NCBI RefSeq assembly: GCF_001411495.1
Contig: NZ_CP012982.1
Location: 992,001 to 1,056,000, forward strand
Length of the DNA: 64,000 nt
Origin: Burkholderia cepacia ATCC 25416
GTDB lineage: Bacteria; Pseudomonadota; Gammaproteobacteria; Burkholderiales; Burkholderiaceae
Direction of reading: 5' to 3'
This document shows positions 1 to 8,015 of the stretch, one piece after another. Both the position numbers and the translations under genes were made by a program. The notes beneath the pieces were generated by a model. That model was not told the origin of the DNA. It saw only the letters and a list, made by a program, of their open reading frames with translations, and searched no databases. Numbering within the stretch: position 1 is the stretch's first letter; each line of letters opens with the position of its first letter.

Positions 1-86
1 GCGGCCGGGCCGCTCGCCGACCACGCGCCGGCCAGCAGCACGCCCGCGACGAACCCGCGGCGCACTCCACCCATGCGCGCCCGCAT
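1..86 (-). CDS. Start of an exported protein, cut by the window edge
   Basis: Only the first 28 codons lie in the window; the gene runs off the left edge. Its ATG shares a base with the stop codon of the hydrolase gene upstream (TGATG), so translation of the two is probably coupled. The visible residues start MRARMGGVRRGF and continue into a hydrophobic stretch (VAGVLLAGAW), which looks like a signal peptide. A second in-frame ATG four codons later is an alternative start. No function can be assigned from this much sequence. Confidence 0.6.
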   Translation of the reverse strand, partial: MRARMGGVRRGFVAGVLLAGAWSASGPA

Positions 87-1129
87 CACAGGTGCTCCAC
101 TTGCAGGATCGCATCCGCGAACGCCTGCGGCGCTTCCTGCGGCAGGTTGTGGCCGATGCCGCCGGTGATCGTGCGGTGCTGGTACTTGCCGGTGAACTTC
201 TTCGCGTACGCGGCCGGCTCCGGATGCGGCGCGCCGTTCGCATCGCCTTCCATCGTGATCGTCGGCACCGTAATCGCAGGGCCTGCCGCAAGGCGCCGCT
301 CGAGGTCGTCGTATTGCGCCTCGCCCTTCGCGAGCCCGAGACGCCAGCGATAGTTGTGGATCACGACGGCCACGTGATCGGGGTTCTGGAACGACGCGGC
401 CGTGCGCGCGTAGGTTTCGTCGGAGAACTGCCATTTCGGCGATGCGAGCTGCCAGATCAGCTTGTTGAACGCATCGCGGTTCGCCGCGTAGCCCAGCGCG
501 CCGCGCTCGGTCGTGAAGTAGAACTGATACCACCACTGGAATTCGGCCTGCGGCGGCAGCGGCTTGCGGTTCGCCTCCTGGCTGCCGATCAGGTAGCCGC
601 TCACCGACACCAGCGCCTTCACGCGCTGCGGCCACAGCGCCGCGATGATGTCGGCCGTGCGCGCGCCCCAGTCGTAGCCGCCGAACACCGCGCGGTCGAT
701 CTTCAGCACATCCATCAGCGCAATGATGTCGACGGCCGTCACGGCCTGCTGGCCGTTGCGCACCGTGTCGGCCGAGCGGAACGTCGTCGACCCGTAGCCG
801 CGCAGGTAAGGCACGATCACGCGGTAGCCGGCCGCGACGAGCAGCGGCGCGACTTCCGCATAGCTGTAGATGTCGTACGGCCAGCCGTGCAGCAGGAACA
901 CGACCGGGCCGTTCTTCGGCCCGAGGTCCGCATACCCGACGTTGAGCACGCCCGCGTCGATCTGGTGGATCGTGCCCAGCGACGCGACGCCGGCCGCGCG
1001 CTTCACAGGCGCTGCATCGGGCGCCGACTGCGCGTGCGCCAGGGCGCTGAAGCCGAGGTCGGCGAGGCTGAGGCTCGCCAGCGTCGTACCCAGGATCAGG
1101 CGGCGGCGGGTGTTCACGGTTTCGGGCAT
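86..1129 (-). CDS. Exported alpha/beta hydrolase, epoxide hydrolase-like
   Basis: This 347-residue alpha/beta-hydrolase has an N-terminal twin-arginine-like leader (RRRLILG, residues 8-14, then a hydrophobic stretch ending LAHAQ). The oxyanion-side HGWP motif is at about residues 81-84. The nucleophile elbow G-Y-D-W-G centres on Asp about 153, and a likely catalytic His (GHNLP) is at about 327. An aspartate nucleophile points to epoxide hydrolase or haloalkane dehalogenase chemistry rather than a serine esterase. The start was chosen because GGAGA lies about 8 bases upstream. The frame stays open further upstream, but that extension is arginine-rich and has no ribosome site. The substrate is unknown. 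It is followed directly by the coupled gene at the left edge. Confidence 0.82.
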   Translation of the reverse strand: MPETVNTRRRLILGTTLASLSLADLGFSALAHAQSAPDAAPVKRAAGVASLGTIHQIDAGVLNVGYADLGPKNGPVVFLLHGWPYDIYSYAEVAPLLVAAGYRVIVPYLRGYGSTTFRSADTVRNGQQAVTAVDIIALMDVLKIDRAVFGGYDWGARTADIIAALWPQRVKALVSVSGYLIGSQEANRKPLPPQAEFQWWYQFYFTTERGALGYAANRDAFNKLIWQLASPKWQFSDETYARTAASFQNPDHVAVVIHNYRWRLGLAKGEAQYDDLERRLAAGPAITVPTITMEGDANGAPHPEPAAYAKKFTGKYQHRTITGGIGHNLPQEAPQAFADAILQVEHL

Positions 1130-1464
1130 GACTCGTTCTCCAGTGTCGATCGCTAAGGAAGGTGACCCGCGGCACGTGCGGGCACTCGGGAATCTGCGTT
1201 CTCGGCAGCGGCGCATGGCGTCGCGCCGCCGTGTGAATCGCTTCACCGGTTTTATACCCGAGCCCCGGCGAGGCTTTGTATCCCAACGTATCTGTCGGCG
1301 AACACGACACACGACGATTCAAAAATCGGGCGGGAATGCGGGTTCGCAGGGGGGCCATGTGCCACGCGCCGGCCTGCCCCGGCGATGGCGTGGCCACGCA
1401 CCGCCTCTCGCTTCGGCGCCGAAACGCGGCGATACTACGCCGCTTGCCGTGACAACCCGCCCGA
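1130..1464. other. Gene-free stretch upstream of the hydrolase
   Basis: I see no gene here. It should hold the promoter of the leftward hydrolase and of the rightward small membrane protein gene, but I cannot point to a convincing -35/-10 pair or operator. Confidence 0.5.
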
Positions 1465-1875
1465 TTGCAGGTGACCGAATTGACCAATGCCGACGAACAA
1501 GACGCTCCCGTGCGACAGGCGGGCACGAACGGGCCGCCGCTCTGGCTCGCGACCATCCTGACCGCGTTCGGGCTTGCGGCGCTCCTGCTCGCGTGGTTCT
1601 CCGGATACGCCACCGCCTACTGCGACACGCTTGGCGATGCCGTCGTCTGGGTCGTGTTTGTCACGGCGGCTTTCGTTTTTGCCGCCTTCAGGGACAACTG
1701 GAACATTTTTCCGGTCGGGCTGGTTGCCTGCATCGGGCTCGCCGCGGTCGTCCGGCGGCTTCCGCGTTTCAAGGTCACCTGGCGTCGATTTTTGATCGTG
1801 CTGCCTTGTGTCTATGCCGCTATGACGCTTTTCACGTGGCTGAGGGACGTACACGGCACGTGCCGGATCATCTGA
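1465..1875 (+). CDS. Small membrane protein of unknown function
   Basis: This 136-residue hypothetical has three clear hydrophobic segments: about 26-47, 53-69 (VVWVVFVTAAFVFAA) and 80-115. It has a short acidic N-terminus and a charged stretch RRLPRFKVTWRR before the last segment, so it is probably an inner-membrane protein. No family is recognised. The first codon in this frame is TTG at 1465; a GTG at 1471 is an equally good start and neither has a strong ribosome site. It is isolated between a leftward gene on its left and a leftward operon on its right. Confidence 0.5.
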   Translation: MQVTELTNADEQDAPVRQAGTNGPPLWLATILTAFGLAALLLAWFSGYATAYCDTLGDAVVWVVFVTAAFVFAAFRDNWNIFPVGLVACIGLAAVVRRLPRFKVTWRRFLIVLPCVYAAMTLFTWLRDVHGTCRII

Positions 1876-1964
1876 GGGTGACCGCCCCACTCCGCCGATG
1901 AACACCGGCCGCATGCCGGCCGGCCCGCATTCACCGCTCGGACCACGCCGCTGCACGCAGCCGT

Positions 1965-2219
1965 TCAGTCCTTCCGGTCCGGCAGGATATGCGCGCGAAT
2001 CGAGCGGCCCCGCCACGAGATGTGATCGATCCGGGCGCGCAGCGTGTAAAGCGCCACCGACGACAGCGTGTCGAACCGGAGCAGCGCGATGGGGGTGCCG
2101 ATCCCGGCCGGCACGCGCTCGATCGCATCGAACTGCGGGAATCCATGCCGCGCCAGGAACGCGCCGACCTCGTCGTCGCGCGCGTGTTCTTCGACATTGA
2201 CCAGCAGTAGTTCAGCCAT
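1965..2219 (-). CDS. 84-residue hypothetical at the end of the ackA operon
   Basis: A short soluble protein of unknown family (starts MAELLLVNVEEHARDDEVGAF). It begins 24 bases after the ackA stop with an AAGGA ribosome site 7 bases before the ATG, so it is very likely the last gene of the fabI-like/DUF3141/pta/ackA operon. It has no signal peptide and no membrane segment. The sequence alternates predicted strands and helices (beta strand LLLVNV, helix DDEVGAFLARHG), like a small alpha/beta fold. No catalytic motif is visible. A role in the acetyl-phosphate module is inferred only from position. Confidence 0.6.
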   Translation of the reverse strand: MAELLLVNVEEHARDDEVGAFLARHGFPQFDAIERVPAGIGTPIALLRFDTLSSVALYTLRARIDHISWRGRSIRAHILPDRKD

Positions 2220-2243
2220 GAGGATTCCTTGCTCGTTCGCCCG

Positions 2244-3422
2244 TCACCGGATCAGCCGGTGTGTATGGCGCGCGATCATCAGTTCTTCGTCGGTCGGGAT
2301 CACCCACGCCGAAACGCGGCTCGATGCCGTCGTGATCAGCGGCCCGCCCGTGCCGTTCGCGTCGACATCGATCTCGACGCCGAGCCACGCCGCACGGCGC
2401 AACACCCCTTCGCGAACCGCCGCCGCGTGCTCGCCGATCCCCGCCGTGAACACGACGGCGTCGATGCCCTCCATCGCGGCCGCAAGCGAACCGAGTTCGC
2501 GCGCGATGCGGTAGACGTACAGCTCGATGGCGAAGCGCGCGTGCGGATCGTCGCTCGCGAGCAGGGTGCGCATGTCGCTCGACATACCGGACACGCCGAG
2601 CAACCCGGAACGCCGATAGAGCAGATCCTCGACGGCACGCACGTCCATCCCGAGTGCTTCCATCAGGAAGATCACGACGCCCGGATCGAGGCTGCCGCAA
2701 CGCGTGCCCATCGGCAGCCCGTCGAGCGCCGTGAACCCCATCGTGCTCGCGACGCTCTTGCCTGCCACGAGCGCGCACATGCTCGCGCCGTTGCCGAGAT
2801 GGGCGACGACCGTGCGCCCGCGCGCCGCCGCCGGCGCGACGTCGGGCAGCACGCTCGCGATGTACTCGTACGAGAGCCCGTGGAAACCGTAACGGCGCAC
2901 GCCCCGGCTGGTGATCGACGCGGGCAGCGCGAACGCCTGGGTCACCGCGGGCTGCGTGCAGTGAAACGCCGTGTCGAAGCAGGCCACCTGCTCGACGCCG
3001 GGCTGCATCGTTTCGAGGATACGAATCGGCGTCAGGTTGTGCGGCTGATGCAACGGCGCGAGCGGGGTGAGTTTTTCCAGCTCGGCCACGATCTCGGGCG
3101 TGACGCGCACCGGGCCGCTGAAGCGTTGCCCGCCGTGCACGACGCGATGGCCCACCGCCGCGAGACGGTGCCCTTCCTGATGCGCGCCCAGGAACGCGGC
3201 GATCTGCTCGAGCCCTTCCTGATGGCCGAACGTATCGCCGCCGGCCCATTGCCGTTCGTGACGCTCCGCGTGGCGGTCGACGGCGCTGAAGTGCGCCGTG
3301 GCCGTGTACAGGCCCTCGACCTGGCCATGCACGATCAGGCCGAGCGTGTCGCCGTGCACGTCGAATGCGGAAAACTTGATGCTCGACGAGCCGGCATTCA
3401 ATACCAGAATCACGTCTGCCAT
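2244..3422 (-). CDS. ackA: Acetate kinase
   Basis: Interconverts acetyl phosphate + ADP and acetate + ATP in the cytoplasm, so it can make ATP when respiration is limited. The 392-residue length is typical. Family motifs are present: LNAGSSSIKF near residue 8, HRVVHGG, FDTAFH with the catalytic Asp, HLGNGAS, SGMSSDMR and FTAGIGEH. The start is the ATG giving MADVILVLNAGSS; upstream codons in frame are arginine-rich and not conserved in the family. It lies only 4 bases after the phosphotransacetylase gene, so the acetyl-CoA to acetate path is encoded as a pair. Oxygen-dependent control is expected through the FNR-type box before the first gene of the operon. Confidence 0.95.
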   Translation of the reverse strand: MADVILVLNAGSSSIKFSAFDVHGDTLGLIVHGQVEGLYTATAHFSAVDRHAERHERQWAGGDTFGHQEGLEQIAAFLGAHQEGHRLAAVGHRVVHGGQRFSGPVRVTPEIVAELEKLTPLAPLHQPHNLTPIRILETMQPGVEQVACFDTAFHCTQPAVTQAFALPASITSRGVRRYGFHGLSYEYIASVLPDVAPAAARGRTVVAHLGNGASMCALVAGKSVASTMGFTALDGLPMGTRCGSLDPGVVIFLMEALGMDVRAVEDLLYRRSGLLGVSGMSSDMRTLLASDDPHARFAIELYVYRIARELGSLAAAMEGIDAVVFTAGIGEHAAAVREGVLRRAAWLGVEIDVDANGTGGPLITTASSRVSAWVIPTDEELMIARHTHRLIR

Positions 3423-3426
3423 GGCG

Positions 3427-4365
3427 TCACCCCGCGCGCCGGGCCGCTTCGCGCTGCACGTTCGCGACGAGCATCGCGACCGCACAGGAAGCCAGCCGGG
3501 TGATCAACGAATCGGCACGACTCGTCAGGATGACCGGCACGCGCGCGCCGAGCACGATGCCCGCCGCATCCGCGCCGGCCAGGAACGACAGGCTCTTGGC
3601 GAGCATGTTGCCCGCTTCGAGGTTCGGCACCATCAGCACGTTCGCGTGCCCGGCCACCGGCGAATCGATCTGCTTGATGCGCGCGGCTTCGGGATCGATC
3701 GCGTTGTCGAGCGCCAGCGGGCCGTCGACGAGCGCGCCGGTGATCTGCCGCCGATCCACCATCTTGCACAGCGCGGCGGCTTCGAGCGTCGACGGCACTT
3801 TCGGGTTGACCGTCTCCATGGCCGAGAGGATCGCCACGCGAACCTGCGGAAAATCCAGCGCATGCGCGAGATCGATCGCGTTCTGCAGGATGTCGACCTT
3901 TTCCTCGAGCGTCGGCGCGATATTGATCGCCGCGTCGGTCACGATCAACGGATCGGCGTGCGCGGGCACGTCCATCACGAAGCAATGGCTGATGCGCCGG
4001 CCCGTGCGCAACCCGGAATCGTGCCGCACCACTTCGGCCATGAGTTCGTCGGTGTGAAGGCTGCCCTTCATCAGCGCGGACGCGCGGCCGTCACGTACGA
4101 GCCGCACCGCCGCCGCTGCCGACGCCTCGCTGTACGGCGCATCGACGATCTCGTAGTCGCCGATCGGTAGCTGCAACTCCGCGGCGGTCGCTTCGATACG
4201 CGCACGCGGGCCGACCAGGATCGGCTCGATCAGCCCCTTGCGCGCCGCCTCCAGCGCGCCCTCGAGCGAGCTTCGATCGCACGGATGCGCGACGGCCGTC
4301 GGCATCGGCGCGAGCGCCTGGCAGTGTTCGATGAGGCGGCGATATTTCTCGTGTCGGGTTTCCAT
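3427..4365 (-). CDS. Phosphate acetyl/butyryltransferase
   Basis: This 312-residue PTA/PTB-family enzyme transfers an acyl group from CoA to phosphate and should supply acetyl phosphate to the adjacent acetate kinase. Recognisable family features are the N-terminal region with GPRARIEATA, the central block MKGSLHTDELMAEV, then DAAINIAPTLEEKVDILQNAI and the C-terminal NLEAGNMLAKSLSFLAGADA. It has only the transferase domain, without the N-terminal MaoC-like hydratase domain seen in some relatives. The start METRHEKYRRL lies 19 bases after the DUF3141 stop. Butyryl-CoA or another acyl-CoA is an equally possible substrate. Confidence 0.88.
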   Translation of the reverse strand: METRHEKYRRLIEHCQALAPMPTAVAHPCDRSSLEGALEAARKGLIEPILVGPRARIEATAAELQLPIGDYEIVDAPYSEASAAAAVRLVRDGRASALMKGSLHTDELMAEVVRHDSGLRTGRRISHCFVMDVPAHADPLIVTDAAINIAPTLEEKVDILQNAIDLAHALDFPQVRVAILSAMETVNPKVPSTLEAAALCKMVDRRQITGALVDGPLALDNAIDPEAARIKQIDSPVAGHANVLMVPNLEAGNMLAKSLSFLAGADAAGIVLGARVPVILTSRADSLITRLASCAVAMLVANVQREAARRAG

Positions 4366-4384
4366 TGCGGTTCCTCGCTGTCCG

Positions 4385-6733
4385 TCACTGCACGCGTTCG
4401 AGTGTCGCCAGCGGCCCCCTGGCCGGTAGCGTGGCAGGCGGCGCACCCAGTACCGCGCGAATGCGTTGCAGCGCCGCCCACTGTTGCTCGCTCACCGACG
4501 CGCTTTGCACGCGCGCGTCGCCCAGCAGCTTGTCCAGCAGCGTCAGCAGCCGCTGGCGGTCCTCCGGCCGGGCAAGCAGCACCGGCAGCGCGGCGACGGC
4601 CTGTTGGGGCGCGTAAGTCGCGATGATCTCCTGCTCGCCATAGATGCGCCGCCACTGGTCGGGCGGCAGGTTCGGCAGGTATTCGGCGTAGGTTTCGGCA
4701 AGCTCGCGCTCGGTCGCAAGCTGCGCCAGCGGAAACGGTTCGCCGCTGCGCTCGAGCAGAAACGCCGCGCGCGCAACCGCTTCGGTGTAACCGCCACGCT
4801 CGATCGACGCGAGCGCCGCCTTCACGAACGGCAGGTCGCGAGGGTCCGCCGCCGCCGGCGCAGCAGCGTGACGGTCGCGATACTGCTCCCCGAAATGAAG
4901 CATGGCCGGCTGGGTGTACAGCGAGAAGAACAGCGACTCGATGCTTGCATCGCGCATCGCGCGGAAACAATCGAGCGACGCGCTGACGATATCCGAGCCA
5001 CGCCGTTCGAGCTTGCGCCACGGCTCGATATCGTCGGCCGGCTGGCGGTGGGCCCTGACCGTGTCGGCGGCGGGCTTCAGCCAGCGAAGCCAGGGATTCA
5101 GGTCCGAAAACGCCCAGCGCTGGAAGCGCAGCGGATGAAAGTCGCGCAACAGGTGCGCCGTGGTCTCGTTCGATGCCTGCTGCACGTATGGCTGCATGAA
5201 CAGTTCATACGCGCGCTGCGTGAATTCGGACAGCGCGGCGACGGCCTCGAACGCATGCTCGTCCTTGCGCCCGAAGCGGTTGAAGTATTGCGCGATCTCT
5301 TCCAGACGGTGCTCGGCAAAGGTGACGTCGTACGTGACCTTCCCGTCGGCGCCCTTTACCTCCTTAATCGACATCGCATAGAGGCCGGGCGGCAGCGTTT
5401 CGACGGCATCCAGCACGCTGACGATCTGCGCGTGCTCCTTCTTCGCGACCTTGCCGGACACGAAGATGCCGAGATGCCCCACGTCCTCTTCCACCAACCC
5501 GATGATGACCTGCCCGCGCGACTTGATCTCCTCCGTGCTGCCGTAGATGTCCGTGACCCAGTTGAACGCCTGCTGCGGCGGCGTGATGTTGTCGCCCATC
5601 GACGCGAACAGGATGATCGGCGAGCGGATCTCGCGCAGGTCGAACGCCTTGCCCGATCCGTCTTTCACTTCGCCGGACCAGAGCTTGTTGCCGATGAACA
5701 GGTTGCGCGTGATCCATTCGATCTCGTCGCGGTTCATCAGGTAGTAGCCGCCCCACCAGCGCTCGAACTCGAGGAAGCGCGGCGGCTCGGTGTCGATGTG
5801 GTCGTACACGTGGTAATACTTGTCCCACAACGTGTTCGCCGGATTCAGGTTCTCGAAGTTCTGCACGAGATAGGCGCCGTCGAACTTGCCGTTGCCCAGG
5901 TCCGACGCGAACGACGCGAGCCACGTGCCGCCGAGTATGCCGCCGGCATAGCGCATCGGATTGTCGCCGGGCCCGTCGCTCCACGCGCCGCTCCAGTACG
6001 ACATCGGGGCGCCGTTGATGACGATCGGGCCCGTATCGTCCGCCGACGAACTCGCGAGCATCATCGCGGCCCAGCCGCCCTGGCAGTTGCCGACGATGGC
6101 CGGCTTGAGGCTGTCCGGATGCAGCTCCCGCACTTTCCGGACGAACGCCTGTTCCGCGGCGCACACGTCGAGCAACGTCTGGCCGGGCTCGGGCTCCTGG
6201 AAGAACACGACGAAATACACGGGATGCCCCGCGCGCAACGCCACGCCGACTTGCGAATCGTCCTTGAAGCCGCCGATACCGGGGCCGTGCCCCGCGCGCG
6301 GATCGATGATCAGGTAGGGCCGCTTGCCGGCGTCGACGATCACGCCATCCGGCGGCTGGATGTGAACGAGCGCGTAATTGACGGGCCGTGCGAACTGCCG
6401 GCCGTCGAGCACGACGTCGTAGTCGAAATGCAGCACCGGCTTGAGCCCCTCGGCCATGCGCTCGACATATTGCGTGCCGCGCTCGCGCAGCGTGTCCCAG
6501 AACAGCAGCGCGCGCTGTGCGGCGTCGACCGCGTAATGCCACGCGCCCAGCGGCGAGAACGGCATGGCAAACGGGTCGGCGCCCGGCTCCTGGCCGGGGC
6601 CGTCGCTGCCGTCGAGTGCTTCGCCCAACCGTTTCCCGTACTGTTCCAGCGCGTGCTGCGTGCGCTTTTGCAGGACGTGGACAATCTCCGTGGCGATCTC
6701 ATGACTGCGCGCCAGTTGCGTGGCAGCATCCAT
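4385..6733 (-). CDS. DUF3141 protein, PhaC-like alpha/beta hydrolase
   Basis: A 782-residue protein of the DUF3141 family. Residues about 90-480 form an alpha/beta-hydrolase core related to polyhydroxyalkanoate synthases. The nucleophile elbow is G-N-C-Q-G-G with Cys about 217, the G-x-C-x-G lipase box of PHA synthases rather than a serine box. A short N-terminal helix and a long C-terminal helical region flank the core. The start has TGGAGAA 7 bases upstream. It sits between the fabI-like gene and pta. I infer a role in acyl-CoA or polyester metabolism under low oxygen, but the reaction of this family is not established. No signal peptide is seen. Confidence 0.82.
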   Translation of the reverse strand: MDAATQLARSHEIATEIVHVLQKRTQHALEQYGKRLGEALDGSDGPGQEPGADPFAMPFSPLGAWHYAVDAAQRALLFWDTLRERGTQYVERMAEGLKPVLHFDYDVVLDGRQFARPVNYALVHIQPPDGVIVDAGKRPYLIIDPRAGHGPGIGGFKDDSQVGVALRAGHPVYFVVFFQEPEPGQTLLDVCAAEQAFVRKVRELHPDSLKPAIVGNCQGGWAAMMLASSSADDTGPIVINGAPMSYWSGAWSDGPGDNPMRYAGGILGGTWLASFASDLGNGKFDGAYLVQNFENLNPANTLWDKYYHVYDHIDTEPPRFLEFERWWGGYYLMNRDEIEWITRNLFIGNKLWSGEVKDGSGKAFDLREIRSPIILFASMGDNITPPQQAFNWVTDIYGSTEEIKSRGQVIIGLVEEDVGHLGIFVSGKVAKKEHAQIVSVLDAVETLPPGLYAMSIKEVKGADGKVTYDVTFAEHRLEEIAQYFNRFGRKDEHAFEAVAALSEFTQRAYELFMQPYVQQASNETTAHLLRDFHPLRFQRWAFSDLNPWLRWLKPAADTVRAHRQPADDIEPWRKLERRGSDIVSASLDCFRAMRDASIESLFFSLYTQPAMLHFGEQYRDRHAAAPAAADPRDLPFVKAALASIERGGYTEAVARAAFLLERSGEPFPLAQLATERELAETYAEYLPNLPPDQWRRIYGEQEIIATYAPQQAVAALPVLLARPEDRQRLLTLLDKLLGDARVQSASVSEQQWAALQRIRAVLGAPPATLPARGPLATLERVQ

Positions 6734-6794
6734 AACACTGTTCTCCAGAGGGGCAAGGTGAATCTCGACGCATTCCGGGAGCGGCCGCCTCGCG

Positions 6795-7604
6795 TCAGCC
6801 GAGCACGTGCATCCCCGCGTCGATGTAGTGAATACCGCCGGTCATCGCGCGTGCGGCATCGCTGGCGAGAAAGGTGCACAGCGCACCGACGTCGTCGATG
6901 TCGAGCGGCCGGCGCAATGGCGCACGGCGGGCGGTGTCGTCAAGCAGGTGATCGAAGTTCGGCAGCCCGGAAGCCGCCCGCGTGGCCAGTGCGCCGGGCG
7001 ACACCGCATGCACGCGAATGCCGGCCGGCCCCAGCTCGACAGCGAGGTATCGGACGGTGGCCTCCAGCGCCGCCTTGACCGGCCCCATCACGCCGTACTC
7101 CGCGATGACCTGGTCGGCACCGATATAGGTCATCGCCATCAGGCTTCCACCGGACGTCATCAACGGCTCGGCCAGTTTCGCCATCCTGATGAACGAGTGG
7201 CAGGAGGTATCCATCGCGAGGGCGAACCCTTCCGGCGAACTGTCGACGACCCGCCCGTGCAGATCGGCCCTGGGGGCATAGGCAACGGCATGCAACAGAA
7301 AATCGAGGCCGCCCCACTGTTCGCCGATCGTGTCGAACACCTCGCGCATCTGGTCGGCCCGGCTCACGTCGAGCGGCATCGCAATCGCCGGCTTCAGCTG
7401 GTCGAGCAGCGGCTCGATGTACGGCAACGCCCGGTCGGATTGCCAGGTCACCGCCAGCTCGGCACCCGCTGCATGAAAGGCGCGCGCACATCCCCACGCG
7501 ATGCTCTGCTCGTTCGCCAGGCCGACGACGATGCCTCTTCGACCTTCAAGCGGGCGCATGCCATCGCAAGCCATGCGTGACTCGCGCACGTCGTTATTCG
7601 TCAT
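6795..7604 (-). CDS. fabI: Enoyl-ACP reductase, FabI-like
   Basis: A 269-residue NAD(P)H-dependent reductase of the FabI branch of the SDR superfamily; it should reduce trans-2-enoyl-ACP to acyl-ACP. The N-terminus has the FabI-type nucleotide loop GIVVGLANEQSIAWG in place of TGxxxGxG. The active site has the FabI spacing Y-x6-K (AEYGVMGPVK), with a second conserved Tyr in MTYIGA. RIRVHAVSPG-like and GGIHYIDAG segments close the fold. The start has CGAGG about 9 bases upstream; Met16 is an alternative. As first gene of an operon with pta and ackA it is probably a paralogue of a housekeeping FabI elsewhere, used under low oxygen. Confidence 0.85.
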   Translation of the reverse strand: MTNNDVRESRMACDGMRPLEGRRGIVVGLANEQSIAWGCARAFHAAGAELAVTWQSDRALPYIEPLLDQLKPAIAMPLDVSRADQMREVFDTIGEQWGGLDFLLHAVAYAPRADLHGRVVDSSPEGFALAMDTSCHSFIRMAKLAEPLMTSGGSLMAMTYIGADQVIAEYGVMGPVKAALEATVRYLAVELGPAGIRVHAVSPGALATRAASGLPNFDHLLDDTARRAPLRRPLDIDDVGALCTFLASDAARAMTGGIHYIDAGMHVLG

Positions 7605-7646
7605 CGCGAAACCTCGGGTCGTATTTTTTCACCGGGCGAAACCGTG

Positions 7647-7667
7647 AAAAAGCCGATTCGGCTTTTT
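7647..7667 (-). terminator. Intrinsic terminator-like hairpin, A5/T5 flanked
   Basis: Perfect inverted repeat AAAAAGCCG-ATT-CGGCTTTTT. With A-runs on one side and T-runs on the other it can act in either direction. It lies between the FNR box and the fabI-like start, so it would sit in the leader of that operon unless transcription starts to its left. An attenuator role is possible. Confidence 0.55.
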
Positions 7668-7723
7668 GCCGCGTGCCAATAAACAGGATGATCCGTCCGC
7701 ACTCAGGTGCAGTCGCGAATCAT

Positions 7724-7744
7724 TGTATTGAGGGTTTCAATACA
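7724..7744. promoter_or_regulatory. 8-bp dyad overlapping the predicted fabI promoter
   Basis: TGTATTGA-N5-TCAATACA is an exact 8-bp inverted repeat. It lies 24-44 bases downstream (leftward) of the FNR box and contains -10-like hexamers on the minus strand (TATTGA or TACAAT). It resembles an FNR site with the spacing shortened by one base, so it may bind another regulator or be a -10 region by chance. Confidence 0.4.
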
Positions 7745-7767
7745 TCAGGCAATTCACGCAATATATT

Positions 7768-7781
7768 TTGATTTTTATCAA
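7768..7781. promoter_or_regulatory. FNR/Anr box
   Basis: TTGAT-TTTT-ATCAA matches the FNR/Anr consensus TTGATNNNNATCAA exactly. Its centre is about 170 bases before the fabI-like start and about 41-43 bases before a plausible minus-strand start point near 7731-7733, the usual distance for activation. The only gene it can drive leftward is the fabI-like/DUF3141/pta/ackA operon; to the right is the 3' end of another leftward gene. This predicts induction of the operon at low oxygen. Confidence 0.75.
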
Positions 7782-8015
7782 AATCGCTTTTTAATCAAAT
7801 AATTACGATGGAATGTTTCTTCCAGAAGGGGGCTGGTTCATCGATATGTCATTCAATCGTGAACGGAAGCATCGTGCCGTTTCTGCTGTAAAACGGCCGC
7901 TTTGACGGGTGACGCCGGCAGCAATAACGACGCTACGGTGAATTCCGGAACGTGCACGACGGAAGCAAACGCCGGCCGCATCCGCGCCGGCCCGCGTTCG
8001 CCCGTCCTCCCTCGC

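Noticed and set aside
4466..7078. 870-codon plus-strand frame opposite the DUF3141 and fabI-like genes
   Set aside because: Arg/Gln/His-rich composition typical of the antisense of GC-rich genes, with no domain; the minus-strand genes are clear.
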